The translations under genes and the position numbers were made by a program. The notes under the pieces were generated by a model. That model did not search any database, was not told where the DNA came from, and worked only from the letters and a program-made list of their open reading frames with translations. Positions 26,001 through 39,298 of a stretch of 64,000 bases of DNA are shown piece by piece. How positions within the stretch are numbered: position 1 is the stretch's first letter; every line of letters starts with the position of its first letter. The stretch spans positions 11,080,321-11,144,320 of the forward strand of contig NC_092578.1 in the NCBI RefSeq assembly GCF_037975245.1, written 5' to 3'. This DNA comes from Apostichopus japonicus (taxonomy: Eukaryota; Echinodermata; Holothuroidea; Aspidochirotida; Stichopodidae).

Positions 26001-29000
26001 TCGAATGTGCGGTACCGACCAATCGAATGTGCGATACCGATCAATCGAATGTGCGGTACCGACCAATCGAATGTTCGGTACCGATCAATCGAATGTGCGG
26101 TACCGATCAATCGAATGTTCGGTACCGATCAATCGAATGTTCGGTACCGATCTTCGAATGTTCGTTACCGATCAATCGAATGTGCGTTACCGATCAATGG
26201 AATGTGCGATACCGAACATTCGAATGTTCGGTGCCAATCAATCCAATGTTCGGTACCGATCAATCCAATGTTCGGTACCGATCAATCGAATGTTCGGTAC
26301 CTATCTATCGAAAGTGCGCTACCGACCAATCGAATGTGCGGTACCGATCAATCGAATGTGCGGTACCGATCAATCGAATGTGCGGTACCGATCAATCGAA
26401 TGTGCGGTACCGATCAATCGAATTTACCGTATCGATGTAGCGAATGTGCGATACCGATCAATCGAATATGCGGTACTGATCAATCCAATGTTCGGTACCG
26501 ATCAATCTAATGTTCGTTACCGATCAATCGAATGTGCGGTACCGATCAATAGAATGTGCGGTACCGATTAATAGAATGTTCGGTACCGACCAATCGAATG
26601 TTCGGTACCGATTAATCGAATGTGCGGTACCGACCAATCGAATTTTCGGTACCGATCAATCGAATGTGCGCTACCAATCAATCGAATGTGCGGTACCGAT
26701 CAATCGAATGTGCTATACCGATCAATCGAATGTGCGTTACCGATCAATCGAATGTTCAATACCGATCAATGGAATGTGCGGTACCGATCAATCGAATGTT
26801 CGGTACCTATCTATCGAATGTGCGGTACCGACCAATCGAATGTGAGGTACCGATCAATCAAATGTCCGGTACCGATCAATCGAATGTACGGAATCGATGT
26901 ATCGAATGTACAGTATCCATGTATCGAATGTGCGGTACCGATCAATCGAATGTGCGGTACCGATCAATCGAATGTTCGTTACCGATCAATCGAATGTGCG
27001 GTACCGATCAATAGAATGTGCGGTACCGATTAATCGAATGTTCGGTACCGACCAATCGAATGTGCGTTACCGATCAATCGAATGTGCTATACCGAACATT
27101 CGAATGTTCGGTGCCGATCAATCAAATGTTCGGTACCGATCAATCGAATGTGCGGTACCGACCAATCGAATGTTCGGTACCGATCAATGGAATGTGCGGT
27201 ACCGATCAATCGAATGTGCGGTACCGATCAATCGATTGTACCGTATCGATGTATCGAATGTGCTATACTGATCAATCGAATGTGCGGTACCGATCAATCG
27301 AATGTTCGGTACCGATTAATCGAATGTTCGGTACCGACCAATCGAATGTTCGGTACCGATCAATCGAATGTTCGGTACCGATTAATCGAATGTTCGGTAC
27401 CGATCAATCGAATGTTCGGTACCGATTAATCGAATTTTCGGTACCGATCAATCGAATGTGCGTTACCGATCATTGGAATGTTCTATACCGATCAATGGAA
27501 TGTGCGGTACCGATCAATCGAATTTTCGGTACCGATCAATGGAATGTGCGGTACCGATCAATCGAATGTTCGGTACCGATAAATCGAATGTTCGGTACCT
27601 ATCTATCGAATGTTCGGTACCGATCAATCGAATGTGCGATACCGAACAATCGAATGTTCGGTGCCGATCAATCGAATGTTCGGTACCGATCAATGGAATG
27701 TTCGGTACCTATCTATCGAATGTTCGGTACCGATCAATCGAATGTTCGGTACCGATCAATAGAATGTGCGGTACCGATTAATCGAATGTACGGTACCAAT
27801 TAATCGAATGTGCGGTACCGATCAATCGAATGTTCGGTAACGAACAGTCGAATGTTCGGTACCGATCAATCGAATGTGCGATACCGAACATTTGAATGTC
27901 GGTGCCGATCATTCTATTGTTCGGTACCGATCAATCGAATGTTCGGAACCGATCAATCGAATGTGCGGTACCGATCAATCGAATGTTCGGTACCGATTAA
28001 TCGAATGTTCGGTACCGACCAATCGAATGTTCGGTACCGATCAATCGAATGTTCGGTACCGATTAATCGAATGTTCGGTACCGATCAATCGAATGTTCGG
28101 TACCGATTAATCGAATTTTCGGTACCGATAAATCGAATGTGCGTTACCGATCATTGGAATGTTCTATACCGATCAATGGAATGTGCGGAACCGATCAATC
28201 GAATTTTCGGTACCGATCAATGGAATGTGCGGTACCGATCAATCGAATGTTCGGTACCGATAAATCGAATGTTCGGTACCTATCTATCGAATGTTCGGTA
28301 CCGATCAATCGAATGTGCGATACCGAACAATCGAATGTTCGGTGCCGATCAATCGAATGTTCGGTACCGATAAATAGAATGTTCGGTACCTATCTATCGA
28401 ATGTTCGGTACCGATCAATCGAATGTTCGGTACCGATCAATAGAATGTGCGGTACCGATTAATCGAATGTACGGTACCTATCTATCGAATGTTCGGTACC
28501 AATTAATCGAATGTGCGGTACCGATCAATCGAATATGCGGTACCGATCAATCGAATGTTCGGTAACAAACAGTCGAATGTTCGGTACCGATCAATCGAAT
28601 GTGCGATACCGAACATTTGAATGTCGGTGCCGATCATTCTATTGTTCGGTACCGATCAATCGAATGTTCGGAACCGATCAATCGAATGTGCGGTACCGAT
28701 CAATCGAATGTGCGGTACCGATCAATCGAATGTGCGGTACCGATCAATCGAATGTACCGTATCGATGTATCGGATGTGCGATACCGATCAATCGAATGTG
28801 CGGTACTGATCAATCGAATGTTCGGTACCGATCAATCGAATGTTCGGTACCGATCAATCGAATGTGCGGTACCGATCAATCGAATGTGCGGTACCGATCA
28901 ATCGATTGTACCGTATCGATGTATCGAATGTGCTATACCGATCAATCAAATGTGCGGTACCGACCAATCGAATGTGCGATACCGATCAATCGAATGTGCG

Positions 29001-30972
29001 GAACCGACCAATCGAATGTTCGGTACCGATCAATCGAATGTGCGGTACCGATCAATCGAATGTGCGATACCGATCAATCGAATGTTCGGTACCGAACAAT
29101 CGAATGTTCGGTACCGATCTTCGAATGTTCGTTACCGATCAATCGAATGTGCGTTACCGATCAATGGAATGTGCGATACCGAACATTCGAATGTTCGGTG
29201 CCAATCAATCCAATGTTCGGTACCGATCAATCGAATGTTCGGTACCGATCAATCGAATGTTCGGTACCTATCTATCGAAAGTGCGCTACCGACCAATCGA
29301 ATGTGCGGTACCGATCAATCGAATGTGCGGTACCGATCAATCGAATGTGCGGTACCGATCAATCGAATGTGCGGTACCGATCAATCGAATTTACCGTATC
29401 GATGTAGCGAATGTGCGATACCGATCAATCGAATATGCGGTACTGATCAATCCAATGTTCGGTACCGATCAATCTAATGTTCGTTACCGATCAATCGAAT
29501 GTGCGGTACCGATCAATAGAATGTGCGGTACCGATTAATAGAATGTTCGGTACCGACCAATCGAATGTTCGGTACCGATTAATCGAATGTGCGGTACCGA
29601 CCAATCGAATTTTCGGTACCGATCAATCGAATGTGCGCTACCAATCAATCGAATGTGCGGTACCGATCAATCGAATGTGCGGTACCGATCAATCGAATGT
29701 GCGTTACCGATCAATCGAATGTTCAATACCGATCAATGGAATGTGCGGTACCGATCAATCGAATGTTCGGTACCTATCTATCGAATGTGCGGTACCGACC
29801 AATCGAATGTGCGGTACCGATCAATCAAATGTCCGGTACCGATCAATCGAATGTACGGAATCGATGTATCGAATGTACAGTATCCATGTATCGAATGTGC
29901 GGTACCGATCAATCGAATGTGCGGTACCGATCAATCGAATGTTCGTTACCGAACATTTGAATGTCGGTGCCGATCATTCTATTGTTCGGTACCGATCAAT
30001 CGAATGTTCGGAACCGATCAATCGAATGTGCGGTACCGATCAATCGAATGTTCGGTACCGATTAATCGAATGTTCGGTACCGACCAATCGAATGTTCGGT
30101 ACCGATCAATCGAATGTTCGGTACCGATTAATCGAATGTTCGGTACCGATCAATCGAATGTTCGGTACCGATTAATCGAATTTTCGGTACCGATAAATCG
30201 AATGTGCGTTACCGATCATTGGAATGTTCTATACCGATCAATGGAATGTGCGGTACCGATCAATCGAATTTTCGGTACCGATCAATGGAATGTGCGGTAC
30301 CGATCAATCGAATGTTCGGTACCGATAAATCGAATGTTCGGTACCTATCTATCGAATGTTCGGTACCGATCAATCGAATGTGCGATACCGAACAATCGAA
30401 TGTTCGGTGCCGATCAATCGAATGTTCGGTACCGATCAATGGAATGTTCGGTACCTATCTATCGAATGTTCGGTACCGATCAATCGAATGTTCGGTACCG
30501 ATCAATAGAATGTGCGGTACCGATTAATCGAATGTACGGTACCTATCTATCGAATGTTCGGTACCAATTAATCGAATGTGCGGTACCGATCAATCGAATA
30601 TGCGGTACCGATCAATCGAATGTTCGGTAACGAACAGTCGAATGTTCGGTACCGATCAATCGAATGTGCGATACCGAACATTTGAATGTCGGTGCCGATC
30701 ATTCTATTGTTCGGTACCGATCAATCGAATGTTCGGAACCGATCAATCGAATGTGCGGTACCGACCAATCGAATGTTCGGTACCGATCAATCGAATGTGC
30801 GGTACCGATCAATCGAATGTGCGGTACCGATCAATCGAATGTTCGGTACCGATCAATCGAATGTGCGGTACCGATCAATCGAATTTTCGGTACCGAACAA
30901 TCGAATGTTCGGTACCGATCAATCGAATGTGCGGATCCGATCAATCGAATGTTCGGTACCGACCAATCGAAT
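23067..30972. repeat. Mosaic HOR domain marked by 21-bp units
   Basis: This domain is built from a few strings copied repeatedly. The string following GATCTTCG is present near 24,720-25,300, 26,149-26,830 and 29,116-29,830. A string from GATCATTGG through GAATTTTCGG recurs at 27458, 28139 and 30204 (offsets 681 and 2,065 bp). Offsets fall one to three bases short of multiples of 22 exactly as the 21-bp units predict. No non-satellite sequence was seen. Confidence 0.82.
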
Positions 30973-30995
30973 GTTCGGTACCGAATAAATCGAAT
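30973..30995. repeat. 23-bp monomer, GAATAAATC type (first of 13)
   Basis: GATCAATC is replaced by GAATAAATC, one base longer. The motif starts at 30983, 31160, 31623, 31778, 33583, 33738, 34949, 35104, 35545, 36448, 36603, 51518 and 58867. Four pairs are exactly 155 bp apart (seven monomers plus the extra base). Confidence 0.9.
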
Positions 30996-32809
30996 GTGCG
31001 ATACCGATCAATCGAATGTGCGGTACCGATCAATCGAATATGCGGTACCGATCAATCGAATGTGCGTTACCGATCAATCGAATGTGCGGTACCGATCAAT
31101 AGAATGTGCGGTACCGATTAATCGAATGTTCGGTACCGACCAATCGAATGTTCGGTACCGAATAAATCGAATGTGCGGTACCGATCAATCGAATGTGCGG
31201 TACCGATCAATCGAATATGCGGTACCGATCAATCGAATGTGCGGTACCGATCAATCGAATGTTCGGTACCGATCAATCGAATGTGCGGTACCGTTCAATC
31301 GAATGTTCGGTACCGAACAATCGAATGTTCGCTACCGATTAATCGAATGAGCGGTACTGATCAGTCGAATGATCGGTACCGATCAATCGAATGTGCGGTA
31401 CCGATCAATCGAATGTGCGTTACCGATCAATCGAATGTGCGGATCCGATCAATCGAATGTGCGGTACCGATCAATAGAATGTGCGGTACCGATCAATCGA
31501 ATGTTCGGTACCGATTAATCGAATGTTCGTTACCGATCAATCGAATGTGCGGTACCGATCAATAGAATGTGCGGTACCGATTAATCGAATGTTCGGTACC
31601 GACCAATCGAATGTTCGGTACCGAATAAATCGAATGTGCGGTACCGATCAATCGAATGTGCGGTACCGATCAATCGAATATGCGGTACCGATCAATCGAA
31701 TGTGCGTTACCGATCATTCGAATGTTCGGTACCGATTAATCGAATGTTCGGTACCGACCAATCGAATGTTCGGTACCGAATAAATCGAATGTGCGGTACC
31801 GATCAATCGAATGTGCGGTACCGATCAATCGAATATTCGGTAACGAACAATCGAATGTTCGGTGCTGATCAATCCAATGTTCGGTACCGATCAATCCAAT
31901 GTTCGGTACCGTTCAATCGAATGTTCGGTACCGAACAATCGAATGTTCGCTACCGATCAATCCAATGTTCGGTACCGATCAATCGAATGTGCGGTACCGA
32001 TCAATCGATTGTACCGTATCGATGTATCGAATGTGCTATACCGATCAATCAAATGTGCGGTACCGATCAATCGAATGTTCGGTACCGATTAATCGAATGT
32101 GCGGTACCGACCAATCGAATTTTCGGTACCGATTAATAGAATGTGCGGTACCAATCAATCGAATGTGCGGTACCGATCAATCGAATGTGCGGTACCGATC
32201 AATGGAATGTGCGTTACCGATCATTCGAATGTTCTATACCGATCAATGGAATGTGCGGTACCGATCAATCGAATGTGCGGTACCGATCAATCGAATGTGC
32301 GGTACCGATCAATCGAATGTGCGTTACCGAACAATCGAATGTTCGGTGCTGATCAATCGAATGTTCTATACCGATCAATCGAATGTTCGGTACCGATCAA
32401 TCGAATGTTCGGTACCTATCTATCGAATGTGCGTTACCGATCATTCGAATGTTCTATACCTATCAACGGAATGTGCGGTACCGATCAATCGAATGTTCGG
32501 TACCGATCAATCGAATGTTCGGTACCGATGAATCGAATGTGCGATACCGATCAATCGAATGTACGGTACCGACCAATCGAATGTTCGGTACCGATCAATC
32601 GAATGTGCGGTACCGATCAAACGAATGTTCTTTCCCGATCAATCGAATGTTCGTTACCGATCAATCGAATGTTCGTTACCGATCAATCGAATGTTCGGTA
32701 CCGATCAATCGAATGTTCGGTACCTATCTATCGAATGTTCGGTACCGATCAAACGAATGTTCTTTCCCGATCAATCCAATGTTCGGTACCGATCAATGGA
32801 ATGTTCGTT

Positions 32810-33924
32810 ACCGATCAATCGAATGTTCGGTACCGATCAATCGAATGTTCGGTACCGATCAATCGAATGTGCGGTACAGATCAATAGATTGTGCGGTACC
32901 GATTAATCGAATGTTCGGTACCGACCAATCGAATGTGCGGTACCGATCAATCGAATGTGCGGTACCGATCATTCGAATGTGCGTTACCGATCATTGGAAT
33001 GTTCTATACCGATCAATGGAATGTGCGGTACCGATCAATCGAATGTTCGGTACCGATCAATCGAACGTTCGGTACCGATTAATCGAATGTGCGATACCGA
33101 TCAATCGAATGTACGGTACCGACCAATCGAATGTTCGGTACCGATCAATGGAATGTGCGGTACCGATCAATCGAATGTTCTTTACCGACCAATCGAATGT
33201 TCGGTACCGATCAATGGAATGTGCGGTACCGATCAATCGAATGTGCGGTACCGATCAATCGAATGTTCGTTACCGATCAATCGAATGTGCGTTACCGATC
33301 AATCGAATGTTCGTTACCGACCAATCGAATGTGCGGTACCGATCAATCGAATGTGCGGTACCGATTAATCGAATATGCGTTACCGATCAATCGAATGTGC
33401 GGATCCGATCAATCGAATGTGCGGTACCGATCAATAGAATGTGCGGTACCGATCAATCGAATGTTCGGTACCGATCAATCGAATGTTCGTTACCGATCAA
33501 TCGAATGTGCGGTACCGATCAATAGAATGTCCGGTACCGATTAATCGAATGTTCGGTACCGACCAATCGAATGTTCGGTACCGAATAAATCGAATGTGCG
33601 GTACCGATCAATCGAATGTGCGGTACCGATCAATCGAATATGCGGTACCGATCAATCGAATGTGCGTTACCGATCATTCGAATGTTCGGTACCGATTAAT
33701 CGAATGTTCGGTACCGACCAATCGAATGTTCGGTACCGAATAAATCGAATGTACGGTACCGATCAATGGAATGTGCGGTAACGATCAATCGAATATTCGG
33801 TAACGAACAATCGAATGTTCGGTGCTGATCAATCCAATGTTCGGTACCGATCAATCCAATGTTCGGTACCGTTCAATCGAATGTTCGGTACCGAACAATC
33901 GAATGTTCGCTACCGATCAATCGA
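32810..33924. repeat. 1,366-bp HOR, copy 1
   Basis: This string is repeated at 34176-35290. It includes GTACAGATCAATAG, GAACGTTCGG, two TTCTTTACC or TTCGTTACC contexts and a 155-bp-spaced pair of 23-bp units. Copies differ by scattered substitutions. Confidence 0.8.
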
Positions 33925-34175
33925 ATATTCGGTACCGATCAATCGAATGTGAGGTACCGATCAATGGAATGTGCGGTACCGATCAATCGTATGTTCGGTA
34001 CCTATCTATCGAACGTGCGGTACCGACCAATCGAATATGCGGTACCGATCAATCGAATGTGCGGTACCGATCAATCGAATGTACCGTATCGATGTATCGA
34101 ATGTGCGATACCGATCAATCGAATGTGCGGTACTGATCAATCCAATGTTCGGTACCGATCAATGGAATGTTCGTT

Positions 34176-35290
34176 ACCGATCAATCGAATGTTCGGTACC
34201 GATCAATCGAATGTTCGGTACCGATCAATCGAATGTGCGGTACAGATCAATAGAATGTGCGGTACCGATTAATCGAATGTTCGGTACCGACCAATCGAAT
34301 GTGCGGTACCGATCAATCGAATGTGCGGTACCGATCAATCGAATGTGCGTTACCGATCATTGGAATGTTCTATACCGATCAATGGAATGTGCGGTACCGA
34401 TCAATCGAATGTTCGGTACCGATCAATCGAACGTTCGGTACCGATTAATCGAATGTGCGATACCGATCAATCGAATGTACGGTACCGACCAATCGAATGT
34501 TCGGTACCGATCAATGGAATGTGCGGTACCGATCAATCGAATGTTCTTTACCGACCAATCGAATGTTCGGTACCGATCAATGGAATGTGCGGTACCGATC
34601 AATCGAATGTGCGGTACCGATCAATCGAATGTTCGTTACCGATCAATCGAATGTGCGTTACCGATCAATCGAATGTTCGTTACCGACCAATCGAATGTGC
34701 GGTACCGATCAATCGAATGTGCGGTACCGATCAATCGAATGTGCGTTACCGATCAATCGAATGTGCGGATCCGATCAATCGAATGTGCGGTACCGATCAA
34801 TAGAATGTGCGGTACCGATCAATCGAATGTTCGGTACCGATCAATCGAATGTTCGTTACCGATCAATCGAATGTGCGGTACCGATCAATAGAATGTCCGG
34901 TACCGATTAATCGAATGTTCGGTACCGACCAATCGAATGTTCGGTACCGAATAAATCGAATGTGCGGTACCGATCAATCGAATGTGCGGTACCGATCAAT
35001 CGAATATGCGGTACCGATCAATCGAATGTGCGTTACCGATCATTCGAATGTTCGGTACCGATTAATCGAATGTTCGGTACCGACCAATCGAATGTTCGGT
35101 ACCGAATAAATCGAATGTGCGGTACCGATCAATGGAATGTGCGGTAACGATCAATCGAATATTCGGTAACGAACAATCGAATGTTCGGTGCTGATCAATC
35201 CAATGTTCGGTACCGATCAATCCAATGTTCGGTACCGTTCAATCGAATGTTCGGTACCGAACAATCGAATGTTTGCTACCGATCAATCGA
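34176..35290. repeat. 1,366-bp HOR, copy 2
   Basis: Counterpart of 32810-33924. It diverges after about 35,290, where this copy continues GAGCGG then GATCGG, while copy 1 continues GAATATTCGG. Confidence 0.8.
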
Positions 35291-35639
35291 ATGAGCGGTA
35301 CCGATCAGTCGAATGATCGGTACCGATCAATCGAATGTGCGGTACCGATTAATCGAATGTGCGTTACCGATCAATCGAATGTGCGGTACCGATCAATAGA
35401 ATGTGCGGTACCGATCAATCGAATGTTCGGTACCGATTAATCGAATGTTCGTTACCGATCAATCGAATGTGCGGTACCGATCAATAGAATGTGCGGTACC
35501 GATTAATCGAATGTTCGGTACCGACCAATCGAATGTTCGGTACCGAATAAATCCAATGTGCGGTACCGATCAATCGAATGTGCGGTACCGATCAATCGAA
35601 TATGCGGTACCGATCAATCGAATGTGCGTTACCGATCAT

Positions 35640-36120
35640 TCGAATGTTCGGTACCGATTAATAGAATGTGCGGTACCGATCAATCGAATGTTCGGTACCG
35701 ATCAATCGAATGTGCGGTACCGATCAATCGAATGTGCGTTACCGATCATTCGAATGTTCTATACCGATCAATGGAATGTGCGGTACCGATCAATCGAATG
35801 TTCGGTACCGATCAATCGAATGCTCGGTACCGATTAATCGAATGTGCGATACCGATCAATCGAATGTGCGGTACCGACCAATCGAATGTTCGGTACCGAT
35901 CAATCGAATCTGCGGTACCGATCAATCGAATGTGCGGTACCGATCAATCGAATGTTCGGTACCGAACAATCGAATGTTCGCTACCGATCAATCGAATGAG
36001 CGGTACCGATCAATCGAATGATCGGTACCGATCAATCGAATGTGCGGTACCGATCAATCGAATGTGCGGTACCGATCAATCGAATGTTCGGTACCGATCA
36101 ATCGAATGTGCGGTACCGAT
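35640..36120. repeat. 1,080-bp-spaced repeat, copy 1
   Basis: This string recurs at 36720-37200 with the same order of units, including GAATGCTCGG, GAATCTGCGG and GAGCGG then GATCGG. The offset of 1,080 is 49 monomers plus the two 23-bp units crossed. Confidence 0.8.
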
Positions 36121-36719
36121 CAATCCAATGTTCGGTACCGTTCAATCGAATGTTCGGTACCGAACAATCGAATGTTCGCTACCGATCAATCGAATGAGCG
36201 GTACCGATCAGTCGAATGATCGGTACCGATCAATCGTATGTGCGGTACCGATTAATCGAATGTGCGTTACCGATCAATCGAATGTGCGGTACCGATCAAT
36301 AGAATGTGCGGTACCGATCAATCGAATGTTCGGTACCGATTAATCGAATGTTCGTTACCGATCAATCGAATGTGCGGTACCGATCAATAGAATGTGCGGT
36401 ACCGATTAATCGAATGTTCGGTACCGACCAATCGAATGTTCGGTACCGAATAAATCCAATGTGCGGTACCGATCAATCGAATGTGCGGTACCGATCAATC
36501 GAATATGCGGTACCGATCAATCGAATGTGCGTTACCGATCATTCGAATGTTCGGTACCGATTAATCGAATGTTCGGTACCGACCAATCGAATGTTCGGTA
36601 CCGAATAAATCGAATGTGCGGTACCGATCAATCGAATGTGCGGTACCGATCAATCGAATATTCGGTAACGAACAATCGAATGTTCGGTGCTGAAAAATCC
36701 AATGTTCGGTACCGATCAA

Positions 36720-37200
36720 TCCAATGTTCGGTACCGATTAATAGAATGTGCGGTACCGATCAATCGAATGTTCGGTACCGATCAATCGAATGTGCGGTAC
36801 CGATCAATCGAATGTGCGTTACCGATCATTCGAATGTTCTATACCGATCAATGGAATGTGCGGTACCGATCAATCGAATGTTCGGTACCGATCAATCGAA
36901 TGCTCGGTACCGATTAATCGAATGTGCGATACCGATCAATCGAATGTGCGGTACCGACCAATCGAATGTTCGGTACCGATCAATCGAATCTGCGGTACCG
37001 ATCAATCGAATGTGCGGTACCGATCAATCGAATGTTCGGTACCGAACAATCGAATGTTCGCTACCGATCAATCGAATGAGCGGTACCGATCAATCGAATG
37101 ATCGGTACCGATCAATCGAATGTGCGGTACCGATCAATCGAATGTGCGGTACCGATCAATCGAATGTTCGGTACCGATCAATCGAATGTGCGGTACCGAT
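36720..37200. repeat. 1,080-bp-spaced repeat, copy 2
   Basis: Counterpart of 35640-36120; no difference noticed across the region compared. Confidence 0.8.
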
Positions 37201-37500
37201 CAATAGAATGTGCGGTACCGATCAATCGAATGTTCGGTACCAATCAATCGAATGTTCGTTACCGATCAATCCAATGTGCGGTACCGATCAATAGAATGTG
37301 CGGTACCGATTAATCGAATGTTCGGTACCGACCAATCGAATGTTCGGTACCGATTAAACGAAAGTGCGGTACCGATCAATCGAATGTGCGTTACCGATCA
37401 TTCGAATGTTCGGTACCGATTAATCGAATGTGCGGTACCGATCAATCGAATGTGCGGTACCGATCAATCGAATGTTCGGTACCGAACAATCGAATGTTCG

Positions 37501-39298
37501 GTGCCGATCAATCCAATGTTCGGTACCGATCAATAGAATGTGCGGTACCGATCAATCGAATGTTCGGTAACGAACAATCCAATGTTCGGTAACGATCAAT
37601 CCAATGTTCGGTACCGATCAATCCAATGTTCGGTACCGAACAATCGAATGTTCGGTACCGAACAATCGAATGTTCGGTGCCGATCAATCCAATGTTCGGT
37701 ACCGATCAATCCAATGTTCGGTACCGATCAATCGAATGTGCGGTACCTATCTATCGAATGTGCGGTACCGACCAATCGAATGTGCGGTACCGATCAATCG
37801 AATGTGCAGTACCGATCAATCGAATGTTCGGTACCGAACAATCGAATGTTCGGTACTGATCAATCGAATGTGCGGTACCGATCAATCGAATGTACCGTAT
37901 CGATGTATCGAATGTGCGATACCGATCAATCGAATGTGCGGTACTGATCAATCCAATGTTCGGTACCGATCAATCGAATGTTCGTTACCGATCAATCGAA
38001 TGTTCGGTACCGATCAATAGAATGTGCGGTAACGATTAATCGAATGTGCGGTACCGATCAATCGAATGTGCGTTACCGATTAGTCGAATGTGCGGTACCG
38101 ATCAATCGAATGTGCGGTACCGATCAATCGAATGTGCGTTACCGATCATTCGAATGTTCTATACCGATCAATGGAATGTGCGGTACCGATCAATCGAATG
38201 TTCTATACCGATCAATCGAATGTTCGGTACCGATCAATCGAATGTTCTTTACCGATCAATCGAATGTTCTTTACCGATCAATCGAATGTTCGTTACCGAC
38301 CAATCGAATGTGCGGTACCGATCAATCGAATATTCGGTAGCGATCAATCGAATGTGCGATACCGATCAATCGAATGTGCGGTACCGACAAATCGAATTTT
38401 CGGTACCGATCAATCGAATGTGAGGTACCGATCAATGGAATGTACGGTACCTATCTATCGAATGTGCGGTACCGATCAATCGAATGTTCGGTACCGATCA
38501 ATCGAATATGCGGTACCGATCAATCGAATGTGCGTTACCGACCAATCGAATGTGTGGTACCGATTAATCGAATGTGCGGTACTGATCAATCGAATGTACC
38601 GTATCGATGTATCGAATGTGCGATACCGATCAATCGAATGTGCGGTACTGATCAATCCAATGTTCGGTACCGATCAATCGAATGTTCGGTACCGATCAAT
38701 CGAATGTTCGGTACCGATCAATCGAATGTTCGGTACCTATCTATCGAATGTGCGGTACCGACCAATCGAATGTGCGGTACCGATCAATCGAATGTGCGGT
38801 ACCGATCAATCGAATGTACCGTATCGATGTATCGAATGTGCGATACCGATCAATCGAATGTGCGGTACTGATCAATCCAATGTTCGGTACCGATCAATCG
38901 AATGTTCGGTACCGATCAATCCAATGTTCGGTACCGATCAATCGAATGTTCGTTACCGATCAATCGAATGTTCGGTACCGATCAATCGAATGTTCGGTAC
39001 CGATCAATCGAATGTGCGGTACCGATCAATAGAATGTGCGGTAACGATTAATCGAATGTTCGGTACCGATCAATGGAATGTGCGGTACCGATCAATCGAA
39101 TGTTCGGTACCGATCAATGGAATGTGCGGTACCGATCAATCGAATGTTCTTTACCGATCAATCGAATGTTCTATACCGATCAATGGAATGTGCGGTTCCG
39201 ATCAATCGAATGTTCTTTACCGATCAATCGAATGTTCGGTACCGATCAATCGAATGTTCTTTACCGATCAATCGATGTTCGTTACCGACCAATCGAAT
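37501..39298. repeat. Mosaic satellite segment
   Basis: This segment has many CCAATG (position 19 G to C) units near 37,510-37,720 and the first GATTAGTCG unit near 38,085, a marker that becomes frequent after 47.7 kb. It also has TTCTTTACC and GACAAATCG variants. One 21-bp unit at 39256-39276 (GATCAATCGATG, one A missing) has no copy elsewhere. Confidence 0.78.

Larger units (their letters stand above)
30996..37500. repeat. HOR domain marked by 23-bp units
   Basis: Strings here recur at offsets of 1,960 (31481 to 33441), 1,366 (33441 to 34807), 596 (34807 to 35403), 903 (35403 to 36306) and 1,080 bp (35668 to 36748). Each is a multiple of 22 plus one or two bases, matching the number of 23-bp units crossed. 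The GATCATTGGAATG, GCTCGG and TTCTTTACC or TTCTTTCCC variants become common here. Confidence 0.82.
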
